DNA from: Bacteroidota bacterium
GTDB taxonomy: Bacteria; Bacteroidota; Bacteroidia; Palsa-965
Direction of reading: 5' to 3'
Assembly: GCA_006218065.1 (NCBI GenBank)
Contig: VBWE01000018.1
Span: 1 to 64,000, forward strand
DNA: 64,000 nucleotides
The notes beneath the pieces are model-generated. The model saw nothing but the letters and a program-made list of their open reading frames with translations. It did not search any database and was not told the DNA's origin. This document shows positions 47,370-57,120 of the stretch, one piece after another. The translations under genes were made by a program, and so were the position numbers. How positions within the stretch are numbered: position 1 is the stretch's first letter; each line of letters opens with the position of its first letter.

Positions 47370-50300
47370 ATGAACAAGAGACTAATCTCTTTTTTTATCG
47401 CAGGCCTGCTCTTCCAGCTTTACGGCTTTGCGCAAACCAACCGGGACCTGGCCGGAAGCAAATACAGGGATAACGTTCAGCCCGGATTCACGGAGAACAA
47501 AGGCCAGTTTGCGGATAATAACCACCAGCCGGTTCCATTTGTATTATATAATATCACGACTGCACAGGGCGACGTTTGGATAACAGAGACAGGCATCACC
47601 TATGTTTTTAAGAAAGCCGTCAACCAGCGCGAAGATGAACAGGGAGATATTGTGTACGACGTAAACTGGAGCCGGGTTGATCTCAGCCTGGAGCATTCAA
47701 AAATCAAACGATCGAAAGTACGGGAGGAAAAACAGCTTCCCGGGACATCGAACTATTACCTGGGACATTGTCCGGATGGCATCCTCGATGTAAAAACATT
47801 TCAGAAGATAACTATCGCGGATGTTTATCCGGATATCGACTGGGTACTGGAGGTGAAAGAAGAAGGATTAAAATATGATTTCGTCATTCACCCGGGAGGC
47901 GATGCATCGAAAATCGTAATGAACTACAAATGGGCCGACACCCATTTAAATAATGGAACCCTGCTTGTCACTTCCACCAACGGACAACTTGAAGAAACCG
48001 CTCCGTATGCATACATGGCAAACAGCAAAAAAGAAATAGCCGCTGCTTTCGTCCTCGAAAACACCGAAGAAAAAAACAGCAGTAAGGTTCGTTTCCAAAT
48101 AGGAACATATGATAAATCCGAAAAACTGGTTATCGACCCGTTGCAGATCTTGTGGGCTACGGCTTACGGTTCTACGGGTATGGACAGGGCCCAGGCTATC
48201 GCTACTTCCTACACCGGGAACGCGTATGTAACCGGTTATACTTTATCTGGCGGGTTCCCTACCTACAACCCGGGTGGTGGCGCTTATTTTGATGGTACCT
48301 TGAATGCGGTCGGGTGTTCGGAAGATATTTTCATCCTGGGCTTCGATAATGACGGTATACGTTTATGGGCGACTTTTTACGGCGGGAATTGTGACGATCG
48401 TGGCAATGGGATCAACGTGGATGATGCCGGCAATATTTACGTCACCGGCACACAATACCACAGCGCAAGCTCATTTCCGGTAATGAATCCCGGCGGAGGC
48501 GCCTACTTTCAAACCGGCAGCGCCAGCGGCGCCGATGCCATACTCCTGCGATTCAACAGCAGCGGTGCGCGCACCTGGGCAACGGTTTACGGTGAAGCGA
48601 TCGGTGGAAACGATTACGGCCATGCTGTTACGACAGATCATTCCGGTAACGTATATATAGTCGGATATACACTTGCTACAACGCTGCCAATGGCCCCACT
48701 CGCTCCCGCAGGAGGATATGCGTCAGGATACCCGGGCAGCACGGGAAGCATTTTCATTGCAGGTTTCAACCCTGCCGGGGTTATTTTCTGGGCCACTTAT
48801 CTTGGAAGCGCAACTGCCGCGTCATTCGGTAATGATATTCATGCGGCTGAAAACGGGAATATCTTCGTTGCCGGGAATACACGCGGTTCGGGTATGCCGG
48901 TTGTTTCTTTATCGGGCGCATACAACGATGCAACGTTTAACGGCGGTACAGGAAGCGGTTATGGTGACGGGTATATTGCGCGTTTTAATTCAGCAAACAA
49001 AGCGCTTGCATGGGCAACCTATTTCGGCGGTACCGGCGACGATACCGCAGAGGAATTGGCTTCGGACAGAGCGGGAAGTATATATGTCGTAGGAAATACG
49101 AATTCTCCTTCCGCAGGTTTTCCTTTTCTGAACTGGGCCGGAGCATATAATGATCCCACTCCGAATGGAAGTACGGACGCATTCATTTCCTGCTTTAGCA
49201 ATATCGGGGTCCAGGTCTGGACAACATATTATGGAGGATCAGGTGCAGAAGGCGCAATCAGCGTAGCTACTGATAAATGTTCCGGAATTTATGTTTGCGG
49301 GGGAACAACAACTACAGGAACAGGATTTCCTACACAAAATTTAGCAGGAGCATACAACCAGGCTGCGCAGGCCGGTTCCAAAAACGGGTTTATTGTCCGT
49401 TTCAATTTAAGTGGAGTTCGTCAATGGGCGACACTCTACGGCGGAACAGCATCGGATGAACTTTTTTCCGTTGATGTCGATCTTTCAGGCAACCCGTGGT
49501 TTGCAGGCAGCTCTCTTTCCACCTCCATTTCATTACCTAACACAACAGGCGGATACGCGCAGGCGCATAACGGTTCACCCGGAAACGCACTTGTTGCGAA
49601 GTTCGAAGCGCCATCTGCCGTTGGGGTGATGAACTGGAATGTATCAACCATGAATTCCAATAAAGAAGACAACGGCAATGATATCGCTTACGATAGCGAA
49701 GGCAACATATATGTTGCCGGGCAGTTTGATATCAGTACAACATTTCCTCATCCGTTATGTAATGTAACGATAAACGGTTCCGGATTTACCCCAAAGTCAG
49801 CATACATTGCCAAATACAGCGCTTGCGGTGAACTGCTCTGGGTTAATTATGAAAATGGACTGGGTTGGACAGACGGTTCTACGCTGGTTGTCGACGATCT
49901 TTTCGGTGATGTGTATATCGCCGGACCGGGAAGCGGAGTTGTAAATTTCCAGGCTACTGCTGCAGTGCCTTGCGGACCTGCGCCGACGGCAGGAGCATCC
50001 TTCACTGTAAATACATATTACATTGCCCGGTTTAGCAAAAGTTCCGGAGCGTACCTTGACAGCTACCTGGCACCCGTATCACCAATTGTAACAAATACGG
50101 AAATATTCTCCATGGCCCTGAGAAAGGTTTTTAGCGGCTGGCCGCTTACCATTTCAAACGCGATTTATCTTACAGGAAGTCAGAATAATTCCAGCACCGC
50201 AGCGCGCGAAGTAATTTTTGACCGCGTCAATCGCGCTTCAGGAGTTTACTCGCCTGGGTTTGCCAAAACATCGACGATGCCTATAGCCGGAACGAATGCA

Positions 50301-51377
50301 CGCGGATATGATCTTGTATATAACCAATCACAGACACGGGTTTATATTACAGGGGACTTCCAGCAAAGTCTTTCTTTTGATAACGGATCAGGCAACACGA
50401 CCATTACTAATGCAGGCGCATTCCAGGATGGTTTTATCGCAGCGTTTAATGCGAATACCGGGAATGTTATCCCGGCTTCCTTCTATGCTTGCGGTGCAGC
50501 GGCGGGAGAACTGGCCGGAGGCACAGCCATTGTTTCCACTGAAACCACCAATGTGATCGCTACCGGTTTTTATACCGGGAACCTGGCATCGGCTTATAGT
50601 TTTGGAGGATTGCCCGGAACGTCGGGTTTATATTCAACATATATCATAAGCACCGACGGAACCGTTGGCAACTGGCTGAATAATATTTTCGCCGGCAGCG
50701 GAAATGCCATCGCAACAGGAATCAGCCAGTACAATGGTCAGCTCGTATTGTGCGGCCAGTTTTTTAACGGCAATCTTAATTTTGCAACCAACAACGCCTA
50801 CGTGAGTTCAGCTGCCGGCGAACGTCGCCTGTATGTCGCCAGCGCAGATGCGACAACAGGAAACTTGCTGGATTGCAATGTGAGCGAGTCCCTCATCTCC
50901 GGCTCACAACACCTTTCCTCGCGTATCGTCAATTTCGCCGGTTACGCATATACAACAGGAGGTTACGTGAAAGAAATGGATTATGCATTGAGCAACGCAC
51001 CTTCAGGACCTATTTTTGCCACCCCTTCCGGTTTTGGTAATACATTTATTTTACGCAGTTCTGTTTTTGCGGACATGGGTTTTCGCCAGCATGAACAGGG
51101 AACAAATGATATTATCGCTATGGCCGGCGCTTCCTCAAACGTAAACATCTATCCTGTGCCGGCATCAGACCTGATTACCGTGCAACTGCATCAGGAGATC
51201 GAGCAAGCCGTCACCGTGGAGTTATATACAACAACCGGCCAGCTTATTGAACGTCGCGTTATTACCCGGGGAAACACCCAGGCCCAGATCGACTTGTCCG
51301 GATTGGATGCGGGTATTTACCTGGTAAAAGTAGTAGACTCCGGTTCGGCTGTTGTGAAGCAGATTGTGAAAATGTAA
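47370..51377 (+). CDS. Large T9SS type A secreted protein with SBBP repeats
   Basis: The product has 1335 residues. A signal peptide is followed by a DUF7948-like N-terminal domain (about 30-260; FTENKGQFADNNHQPVPFVLY, DVYPDIDWVLEVKEEGLKYDFVIHPG). A long run of SBBP beta-propeller repeats (about 260-1240) follows, with units such as WATAYGSTGMDRAQAIATSY, and WATYFGGTGDDTAEELASD followed by IYVVGNT. The type A sorting tail (about 1265-1335) runs from VNIYPVPASDLITVQLH to GIYLVKVVDSGSAVVKQIVKM. It should be a large extracellular or surface protein. The repeats have no predicted catalytic residue. The codon pattern is a little more AT-rich than the neighbours in its middle part. Confidence 0.92.
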   Translation: MNKRLISFFIAGLLFQLYGFAQTNRDLAGSKYRDNVQPGFTENKGQFADNNHQPVPFVLYNITTAQGDVWITETGITYVFKKAVNQREDEQGDIVYDVNWSRVDLSLEHSKIKRSKVREEKQLPGTSNYYLGHCPDGILDVKTFQKITIADVYPDIDWVLEVKEEGLKYDFVIHPGGDASKIVMNYKWADTHLNNGTLLVTSTNGQLEETAPYAYMANSKKEIAAAFVLENTEEKNSSKVRFQIGTYDKSEKLVIDPLQILWATAYGSTGMDRAQAIATSYTGNAYVTGYTLSGGFPTYNPGGGAYFDGTLNAVGCSEDIFILGFDNDGIRLWATFYGGNCDDRGNGINVDDAGNIYVTGTQYHSASSFPVMNPGGGAYFQTGSASGADAILLRFNSSGARTWATVYGEAIGGNDYGHAVTTDHSGNVYIVGYTLATTLPMAPLAPAGGYASGYPGSTGSIFIAGFNPAGVIFWATYLGSATAASFGNDIHAAENGNIFVAGNTRGSGMPVVSLSGAYNDATFNGGTGSGYGDGYIARFNSANKALAWATYFGGTGDDTAEELASDRAGSIYVVGNTNSPSAGFPFLNWAGAYNDPTPNGSTDAFISCFSNIGVQVWTTYYGGSGAEGAISVATDKCSGIYVCGGTTTTGTGFPTQNLAGAYNQAAQAGSKNGFIVRFNLSGVRQWATLYGGTASDELFSVDVDLSGNPWFAGSSLSTSISLPNTTGGYAQAHNGSPGNALVAKFEAPSAVGVMNWNVSTMNSNKEDNGNDIAYDSEGNIYVAGQFDISTTFPHPLCNVTINGSGFTPKSAYIAKYSACGELLWVNYENGLGWTDGSTLVVDDLFGDVYIAGPGSGVVNFQATAAVPCGPAPTAGASFTVNTYYIARFSKSSGAYLDSYLAPVSPIVTNTEIFSMALRKVFSGWPLTISNAIYLTGSQNNSSTAAREVIFDRVNRASGVYSPGFAKTSTMPIAGTNARGYDLVYNQSQTRVYITGDFQQSLSFDNGSGNTTITNAGAFQDGFIAAFNANTGNVIPASFYACGAAAGELAGGTAIVSTETTNVIATGFYTGNLASAYSFGGLPGTSGLYSTYIISTDGTVGNWLNNIFAGSGNAIATGISQYNGQLVLCGQFFNGNLNFATNNAYVSSAAGERRLYVASADATTGNLLDCNVSESLISGSQHLSSRIVNFAGYAYTTGGYVKEMDYALSNAPSGPIFATPSGFGNTFILRSSVFADMGFRQHEQGTNDIIAMAGASSNVNIYPVPASDLITVQLHQEIEQAVTVELYTTTGQLIERRVITRGNTQAQIDLSGLDAGIYLVKVVDSGSAVVKQIVKM

Positions 51378-51414
51378 TGTAGTAGTGAGATAGATACCTC
51401 TGTTTTATACATTG

Positions 51415-51453
51415 AAAAAGCGGCTGTCTTTTAATCAAGACAGCCGCTTTTTT
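51415..51453. terminator. Bidirectional terminator between 47370 and 51496 genes
   Basis: AAAAAGCGGCTGTCTT (51415-51430) pairs with AAGACAGCCGCTTTTT (51437-51452), with an A-run before and a T-run after, so it can stop transcripts from both convergent genes. Confidence 0.85.
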
Positions 51454-51495
51454 ATCCTGTTGCGTAAAAAAATTTCAACCACATAATAAAAACGG

Positions 51496-52572
51496 TCACC
51501 TCCCCACCGGCCTGTTCGTCATTCGCTCTCCCGCCGTTTTCGCGGCTTCGGGCAGTTTATTCCGGATATAATCATCGGCCCAGGATGCGATGCGTTCCAC
51601 GTTCGTTTTGGTAACAGGAGCATCTGTTTTTACATGCACGCCGGTAATCAAATTATAAACCGGATCGGTATACGTGTAAACATAACCGTCGGCTTCGGCG
51701 GCTTTGCTTTCTTTGGTCGGCTGGTTTTCTTTGGCGAAAGTTTCGATCTGCTTTTTCAGTTCCGCTTCCATATCCGATTGCAGCAGCGCTTCATATTTTT
51801 CCTGGCGGAGTATGGCGCAGATGGTGGCGAGTACATAATTGTACGCTTTACCCACCGAATATGTCATGTAGTTTTTTTCCTTCTCGCCGATGCCCTCTTT
51901 ATGATACAACCGTTTATCGGCGGCAGCCAGCGCCAGCGTACGCAGTTTCCGCTCGGCATCCAGCAGGTAAGGCAGCATTTCCACGGCGTTCAGGTCGATG
52001 AAGATACACAGGTCGTCGATTGTATATCTTGATTTTTTCCCTTTCATATAATAATCGATCACCTCACGGCGGCGGTTGCGCAGTTTCTGAAAACCGGTAC
52101 CGCGGATCGCAAATTCATTCCGCTCGATGGTTGCGTAATGGAAGTTTTCCGGGAGGGCGGGTTCTTCCGCTTCACACATCTGCGAAAATTCGGCATGACG
52201 GAACATTTCTTTCAGCAGTGTATCTACAGGAATTTTTTTCCAGTCGGGCTGGGGCTGCGCGGCGAAAGCAGAATCGTAATCAACCACACCCGGAAAGCGC
52301 GACCAGTCTTCATCATAATAAAACAGGTCTTCCAGTGCGCGCGAGTCGTTCACGATATAAACCGTATCGCCGTTTTTGATTTTCGTATTGATACTGATGC
52401 CCCGCGGAATTTCCAAAGCCCTGGGTACGATCAGTTCCTGCGGCAAAGAATCCGTAACGGTATCCTTTACACCGGTCGAACTATCGGCGTTCTCTTTTTT
52501 GCCGGAAGGTTTGTCATCGCTGCAGGCCGCTCCACACAGGGCGATCAGCAGAACAGGAAGTATTTTTTTCAT
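51496..52572 (-). CDS. Lipoprotein, paralogue of the 52569 lipoprotein
   Basis: The product has 358 residues from ATG at 52572. The lipobox is CGAAC within MKKILPVLLIALCGAAC, followed by a charged, low-complexity linker (SDDKPSGKKENADSSTGVKD). The body shares a colinear pattern with the protein encoded just upstream: FIDLNAVEMLPYLLDAERKLR against IADLNAIEFMPRLIEAERALR, and ILRQEKYEALLQSDMEAEL against LLRQEKYAPLLQSAMEKKY, with a shared DPVY motif. It probably arose by tandem duplication. Function is unknown and no domain is recognised. Confidence 0.75.
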   Translation of the reverse strand: MKKILPVLLIALCGAACSDDKPSGKKENADSSTGVKDTVTDSLPQELIVPRALEIPRGISINTKIKNGDTVYIVNDSRALEDLFYYDEDWSRFPGVVDYDSAFAAQPQPDWKKIPVDTLLKEMFRHAEFSQMCEAEEPALPENFHYATIERNEFAIRGTGFQKLRNRRREVIDYYMKGKKSRYTIDDLCIFIDLNAVEMLPYLLDAERKLRTLALAAADKRLYHKEGIGEKEKNYMTYSVGKAYNYVLATICAILRQEKYEALLQSDMEAELKKQIETFAKENQPTKESKAAEADGYVYTYTDPVYNLITGVHVKTDAPVTKTNVERIASWADDYIRNKLPEAAKTAGERMTNRPVGR

Positions 52573-53639
52573 CTTTCTACAGGAGCTATGCACATTCTTT
52601 CACCGGATTTCTTTTTTATTTCATCCGGCGTATTTTTCCAGTAATCGTTCGCACATTTTGCGATGAATTCCAGGTTTTTCCGGTTGAGCAGGATCTCCGT
52701 GCTGAACCACTGGTGCACCGGGAGTTTGTAAACCGGGTCAACATACGTCGAGCCGCGATCCTTTTCGTTCAATTGGTCATACGAAGTAACCGGTCCTTTA
52801 TAATCACGCTTCGAGGATTCGCGCAATTCCGCTTCGTACTTCTTTTCCATCGCCGATTGGAGCAGCGGAGCATATTTTTCCTGGCGAAGCAGGTGCGTCA
52901 GTGTTTCCCTGATCTGTTGATAGGAATTGATCACCTCGTTGAGCTGTTGCATCCCCGCCATTTCACTGTTCATTTTCGATTTCAGTTTTCTTCGCGCACC
53001 AGCCAGCATCAGCGGGCGCAAAGCGCGTTCCGCTTCGATCAGCCGCGGCATGAACTCGATCGCGTTCAGGTCGGCGATGATTACCAGGTCCTGGTCGGTG
53101 AGCCGTTTTCCGCGTCGCTCTTTCAGCAAAAAATCAATAACGGGTCTCCGCATTTTGCGCAGTTCGAAAAAACGATCGTCGGTCATGCTGAAGGTCCAGC
53201 GGATTCCCGAAGGATACGGAAAACGTGGCGTGGTATCTATACCGCTGTCGTCGGCACACATCTGGTTAAACGTGCCGGGATACGATTCGATGTATTCGAT
53301 TTTTTTCGCGATGCTGTATTTTTCCCAGCCCGGCGGAAAACTGTCCTGCCCCGCCCAGTCGGGAATACCGTCGTACTCGATCGGGCAAACGACTTCTTCC
53401 AGGAGAAAAGTATCGTAAGCCTGCAGGGTTTCAATCCTGAATACGGTATCGCCGTTCGATACGCTGATCTCCACACCGGCCAATACCAAAGGTGTTTTGA
53501 CCAAAGTATCGGGGACAGTATCTTTTTTGTTTGCGACTGTATCCGGCGCGGAATCGGCAGGAATGGCTTTCGTTTTTTCGTTTTCCGGTCCGCAGGCGAA
53601 GAGAAATACCGAAAGCAGGATGAATGAAAATCGGCGCAT
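52569..53639 (-). CDS. Lipoprotein, first of a tandem paralogous pair
   Basis: The product has 356 residues. The signal peptide MRRFSFILLSVFLFAC gives a lipobox Cys at 16, then a linker rich in Thr, Asp and Lys. Conserved segments shared with the downstream paralogue lie at about 185-220 and about 255-285, and a VDPVYKLP motif near 315. It is mostly helical in the middle, and no family is recognised. The stop overlaps the paralogue's start by 4 bases, so the two are translated together. The likely site is the periplasmic face of the inner or outer membrane. Confidence 0.75.
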   Translation of the reverse strand: MRRFSFILLSVFLFACGPENEKTKAIPADSAPDTVANKKDTVPDTLVKTPLVLAGVEISVSNGDTVFRIETLQAYDTFLLEEVVCPIEYDGIPDWAGQDSFPPGWEKYSIAKKIEYIESYPGTFNQMCADDSGIDTTPRFPYPSGIRWTFSMTDDRFFELRKMRRPVIDFLLKERRGKRLTDQDLVIIADLNAIEFMPRLIEAERALRPLMLAGARRKLKSKMNSEMAGMQQLNEVINSYQQIRETLTHLLRQEKYAPLLQSAMEKKYEAELRESSKRDYKGPVTSYDQLNEKDRGSTYVDPVYKLPVHQWFSTEILLNRKNLEFIAKCANDYWKNTPDEIKKKSGERMCIAPVER

Positions 53640-53715
53640 GGGTTTATTTCTTTCGTAATACTACGATTTTTTGAAAACATGTGGTTCTGTATTCCTCTGC
53701 CGGGACAAAATACAC

Positions 53716-53749
53716 CACGGAGGCACAGGGAACACGGAGGGCCACGGAG
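53716..53749. repeat. CACGGAG word array upstream of CBS gene
   Basis: Three direct copies of CACGGAG (53716, 53733 and 53743), with related words between them (GGCACAGGGAA), lie in the 190-base gap between the divergent lipoprotein and CBS genes. This is the same word-variant style as the palindromic elements elsewhere, but here with no matching right arm. Confidence 0.5.
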
Positions 53750-53829
53750 TCTACCATTTTCAACGGTTAATCCCACGGCATTTTATACCCGAACTTTGAC
53801 TAATTTCGCATCGCAAAATCAACACAATC

Positions 53830-55212
53830 ATGGCAACGCCTCCGAACAAAAAAATCTGCGACAATATTCTCGAAACGATCGGTCATACGCCGCTGGTGCG
53901 CATCAACAGCATCACCAAAGGCATTACCAAAGCCACCGTACTGGCCAAGATCGAAACCGTGAACCCGGGCAATTCCATCAAGGACCGGATGGCGGTCAAG
54001 ATGATCGAAGACGCGGAAAAAGACGGGCGCCTGAAACCCGGCGGCACCATTATCGAAGGCACTTCCGGCAATACCGGCATGGGCCTGGCGATCGTAGCCG
54101 TGGTGAAAGGATACAAATGCATTTTTACATCCACCGATAAACAGTCGAAAGAAAAATTCGATGCGTTGCGCGCTTTCGGTGCGGAAGTGATCGTTTGTCC
54201 CACGAACGTCGATCCCGAAGATCCGCGTTCCTATTACAGCGTTTCGTCGCGCCTCGAAAGGGAAGTGCCGAATTCCTGGAAACCGAACCAGTACGATAAC
54301 CCGTCGAACGCACAGGCGCATTACGAATCCACCGGGCCGGAGATCTGGGACCAGACCGACGGAAAGATCACGCACCTCGTGGTCGGCGTGGGCACCGGCG
54401 GAACGATATGCGGAACAGCGCGCTTCCTGAAAGAGAAAAACCCGGACATCAAAGTCTGGGGCATCGATACCTACGGTTCTGTTTTCAAAAAATACAAAGA
54501 GACCGGCGTTTTCGATAAGAACGAAATTTACCCTTACGTTACCGAAGGCATCGGCGAAGATTTTCTTCCGCAGAACGTCAACTTCGACCTGATCGATGCG
54601 TTTGAAAAAGTAACGGATAAAGACGCCGCCCTGATGACCCGCCGCATCGCCCGCGAAGAAGGTATTTTCGCCGGCAATTCCGCAGGCTCCGCTATGGCCG
54701 GTGTGGTCCAGCTGGCGCAGCATTTCAAAGAAGGCGATGTGGTCGTCGTGATTTTCCACGACCATGGCACGCGCTATCTCGGTAAAATGTTCAACGACGA
54801 CTGGATGCGCGAGAAAGGATACCTCGACCGTAAAGGACTAACCGCACGCAACCTCGTTTCGTCGCAGAAAGGCGAATTGATTTCCATCGAAGGAAGCGCA
54901 ACGGTCGAGCAGGCCGTGAAGCTGATGAGTACGAACGATTTTTCACAGATACCGGTTACGCTCGACAAACGGATTGTCGGATCGATCAACGAAACGCACC
55001 TTTATAACCTGCTGGTGAAAAATCCGGAACTGCGTTCAAAACCGGTGGAAAGTATCATGCAGCCTGCATTTCCTTTCGTGGATATCAGCACGCCCGTGGA
55101 AGCGCTCGCCGGTATGATCACGCCCGAAAATCCTGCCCTGCTCGTCCGCGATTTCAAAACCGACCAGACGTATATCATCACCCGGCATGATGTAATCGGA
55201 GCGTTGATGTAA
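53830..55212 (+). CDS. Cystathionine beta-synthase (PLP domain plus two CBS domains)
   Basis: The product has 460 residues. The fold type II PLP domain (about 1-330) has IGHTPLVRIN, NPGNSIKDRMA with the PLP lysine (about 54), EGTSGNTGMGLA for the phosphate loop, and VVGVGTGGTICGTARFL. The C-terminus (about 345-460) contains a pair of CBS domains (QKGELISIEGSATVEQAVKLM, then VESIMQPAFPFVDISTPVEAL). Domain order and length match bacterial cystathionine beta-synthase, which condenses serine and homocysteine in transsulfuration; a cysteine synthase role is the main alternative. The CBS pair may give allosteric control. TAATTTCG at 53801 is a possible weak -7 box. Confidence 0.92.
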   Translation: MATPPNKKICDNILETIGHTPLVRINSITKGITKATVLAKIETVNPGNSIKDRMAVKMIEDAEKDGRLKPGGTIIEGTSGNTGMGLAIVAVVKGYKCIFTSTDKQSKEKFDALRAFGAEVIVCPTNVDPEDPRSYYSVSSRLEREVPNSWKPNQYDNPSNAQAHYESTGPEIWDQTDGKITHLVVGVGTGGTICGTARFLKEKNPDIKVWGIDTYGSVFKKYKETGVFDKNEIYPYVTEGIGEDFLPQNVNFDLIDAFEKVTDKDAALMTRRIAREEGIFAGNSAGSAMAGVVQLAQHFKEGDVVVVIFHDHGTRYLGKMFNDDWMREKGYLDRKGLTARNLVSSQKGELISIEGSATVEQAVKLMSTNDFSQIPVTLDKRIVGSINETHLYNLLVKNPELRSKPVESIMQPAFPFVDISTPVEALAGMITPENPALLVRDFKTDQTYIITRHDVIGALM

Positions 55213-55389
55213 TTACAAACTTCAAGTCACTTTTCCGGATTTCCGATTGGGGATTGCCGATTTGCGAATTTTCTCTGCGTAAACTCTGCGTCCCTGCGGT
55301 AAAACCGGAATACAATCTTCACCGCAAAGGCGCGAAGACGCTAACGGATACATTCAATCGAAAATCGGCAATCCCCAATCGGAAATCCG
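55213..55389. repeat. Composite palindrome, families D/E, between convergent genes
   Basis: Perfect 28-base arms (55236-55263 and 55362-55389) enclose a second imperfect palindrome of CTGCGT / ACGC-type words (CTCTGCGTCCCTGCGGTAAA against TTCACCGCAAAGGCGCGAAG). The left flank has TTACAAACTTCAAGTCACTT, a leader also present at 55990 and 57121. The loop AAACCGGAATACAATCTTCACC recurs at 62165 with small changes. The right arm ends 1 base before the stop codon of the 55391 gene. Confidence 0.85.
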
Positions 55390-55390
55390 T

Positions 55391-55978
55391 TTAACATCCT
55401 CCCTGTTTCCTCGAAAACGAACGCCCGTCTTCAAAGGTCATTTTTCCGCCGTCGAGTTTGATGTGAATAAATCCTTCGCCGGATTTTTTGAGTTTTATTT
55501 TCAGGAAATAATTACCCTTCTGGTCTTCGTAAATTTCGAATGTTCCTTCGTCGCTTTCTTCCGATGCGCTGTTGCCGCCTGCACCTTCCACGTTGATGGT
55601 CGTTACGCTCTGGGAATACATGCTCATTTTTCCGCCGGGACAAAAAGTCATCCGGCTTTCGCTGCTGTAGCCGCCTGATCCGCCGCCGCTGTTGTAACTT
55701 TCAAACTGAACATAGCTGAAACCTTCGAGTTGCCCCTGGACGGTTTTGTTTTTCCGGACCTTCACACCGCCCACGTCTTCCCAGGCAGCAGAATTATCGT
55801 CGCTGTTTTCCATTTTCTTTTCCTGTTCGTTTTCACCGGCTTTTGTTTCGCCTGCTGAAGTAGTTTGTTTTTTTGCACTGTCCGCCGTTTTGATTTTACC
55901 GCTGTCCTCCGCGTTTCCGCAGCCCGACATCCAAAGCATAAGGCCGCAGGAGATCAAAACTGTTTTTACTTTTTGCAT
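55391..55978 (-). CDS. Lipoprotein of unknown function
   Basis: The product has 195 residues from ATG at 55978. The lipobox is WMSGC, followed by a long polar linker (NAEDSGKIKTADSAKK...NEQEKKMENSDDN). A compact domain of about 110 residues follows: VQFESYNSGGGSGGYSS, RMTFCPGGKMSMYSQSV, GTFEIYEDQKGNYFLKIKLK. The C-terminal half resembles small lipocalin-like stress-response sandwiches with a GTFEI/W pattern. It ends KQGGC, and the second Cys is in TFCPGG, so a disulfide is possible. Convergent with the CBS gene. No family is assigned. Confidence 0.65.
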   Translation of the reverse strand: MQKVKTVLISCGLMLWMSGCGNAEDSGKIKTADSAKKQTTSAGETKAGENEQEKKMENSDDNSAAWEDVGGVKVRKNKTVQGQLEGFSYVQFESYNSGGGSGGYSSESRMTFCPGGKMSMYSQSVTTINVEGAGGNSASEESDEGTFEIYEDQKGNYFLKIKLKKSGEGFIHIKLDGGKMTFEDGRSFSRKQGGC

Positions 55979-55988
55979 GAACAAATAT

Positions 55989-56075
55989 AACTACAAACTT
56001 CAAGTTGCTTTCTGAATTGCGAATTTCGAAGTGTGAAGTGAATCGCTTTTTCATTCGGCATTCGAAATTCAATTT
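55989..56075. repeat. Intergenic palindrome related to families D/E
   Basis: The left part is CTACAAACTTCAAGTTGCTT, the same leader seen at 55214 and 57121, then GAATTGCGAATTTCGAA at 56014-56030. The right arm TTCGAAATTCAATTT (56061-56075) is its near complement, and its last base overlaps the stop codon of the 56075 gene. Confidence 0.7.
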
Positions 56076-56977
56076 CACAGTTTCAAACCGATCAGCATCG
56101 CGTCATCCGTTTGTTCGTATGCACCTTTCCAGAAGATGAACATTTCATGCAGTTGTTCTTTTTGCTCGGCGGGCGGCAAATGACAAAACATACCAAGTAT
56201 TTCGCGGAGACGTTTAATCGTCAGTTTTCGTCCCCCCTGTCCGTCATAAGGACCGCCAAACTGGTCGCTCCACCCGTCGCTGAACAGGTAAAGCATATCC
56301 CCGTTTTCGTAATGCAGTTCCTGCGAAGGATACGTCCTGTCCTGTTCCAGCCGCAAGCCGCCGATCGGGTATCGCGAAGGACGCAGCATGTTGAAACCGT
56401 TTTTGCCGAAAAGATAAAGCGGCCGCATCGCCCCGGCGAAAGTAATTTTACGTTCGCCCGGTTCGATGGTGCAGAGTGCGATGTCCATACCGTCGTAACC
56501 GTGACGGTTATTTTCTTCCGCATGCTGAAAAGTCAGGCGCATCTTGTAATCGATTCTCCGCAGGATATGCGAAGGTTCAAACGTCCGTTCTTCGATCACC
56601 ACCTGGTTCAGCAGGCTCAGCCCGAGCACGCTCATCAGCGCGCCGGGAATCCCGTGACCGGTGCAGTCGGCAAGCGCGATAATATACCGGCCGCCGGCTT
56701 TCGTCATCCAGTAAAAATCACCGCTGATTGTTTTTTTGGGAAGGTTTAACGCGAAAGCTTCGCCGAACAACTGCCGCATTTGCGTTTCGTCGGGCAGCAG
56801 CGCATTGTGCAGGTGCCGGGCGTAGCGGAGGCTTTCCTCCACATCGGCCAGTTTGTGCTGCTCGGCTATGTAATGTTTCAGGATCAGCGCATTATCCGAC
56901 CGGTACAGCGCAGTTTCCGCTTCTACCTGTTTTCGCAGAAGCAATTTCATTTTGTCCGCAGTAACATGTCCATTCAT
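56075..56977 (-). CDS. SpoIIE-family protein phosphatase with N-terminal coiled coil
   Basis: The product has 300 residues. It has a short coiled-coil N-terminus (about 1-60) and a SpoIIE/PP2C-like domain (about 65-300): SLRYARHLHNALLPDE, TISGDFYWMTKAG, ALADCTGHGIPGALMSV (metal aspartates), GYDGMDIALC, and FSDGWSDQFGG. Unlike the 1013 protein it has no TPR or membrane part, so it should be cytoplasmic. It dephosphorylates phosphoserine or phosphothreonine proteins in partner-switching or related circuits. The ATG at 56977 is preferred over the in-frame GTG at 57028, because the promoter at 57042 would leave the GTG with almost no leader. Confidence 0.88.
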   Translation of the reverse strand: MNGHVTADKMKLLLRKQVEAETALYRSDNALILKHYIAEQHKLADVEESLRYARHLHNALLPDETQMRQLFGEAFALNLPKKTISGDFYWMTKAGGRYIIALADCTGHGIPGALMSVLGLSLLNQVVIEERTFEPSHILRRIDYKMRLTFQHAEENNRHGYDGMDIALCTIEPGERKITFAGAMRPLYLFGKNGFNMLRPSRYPIGGLRLEQDRTYPSQELHYENGDMLYLFSDGWSDQFGGPYDGQGGRKLTIKRLREILGMFCHLPPAEQKEQLHEMFIFWKGAYEQTDDAMLIGLKL

Positions 56978-57041
56978 ACCTGGAGTTTTTTCATCAACAA
57001 CATATTCTTCTTTCTTCCCGGGGCACACGGATCCTGCGATA

Positions 57042-57069
57042 CAAAAGTAACCGAACTGCTCCCAGCCAA
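57042..57069 (-). promoter_or_regulatory. Bacteroidota-type promoter for the 56977 phosphatase
   Basis: On the minus strand: TTG (57069-57067), 17-base spacer, TACTTTTG (57049-57042). This is a full match to the consensus. It gives a leader of about 60 bases to the ATG at 56977. Confidence 0.6.
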
Positions 57070-57120
57070 AAGGAAGCGGACTTTATCAAAATATTAAATC
57101 AGGCGAAATATTATATCTGA

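Noticed and set aside
48130-51000. Internal repetition of the SBBP protein gene as a DNA repeat or recombination hotspot
   Set aside because: The repeats are conserved at protein level but divergent in bases, so they are ordinary beta-propeller units.
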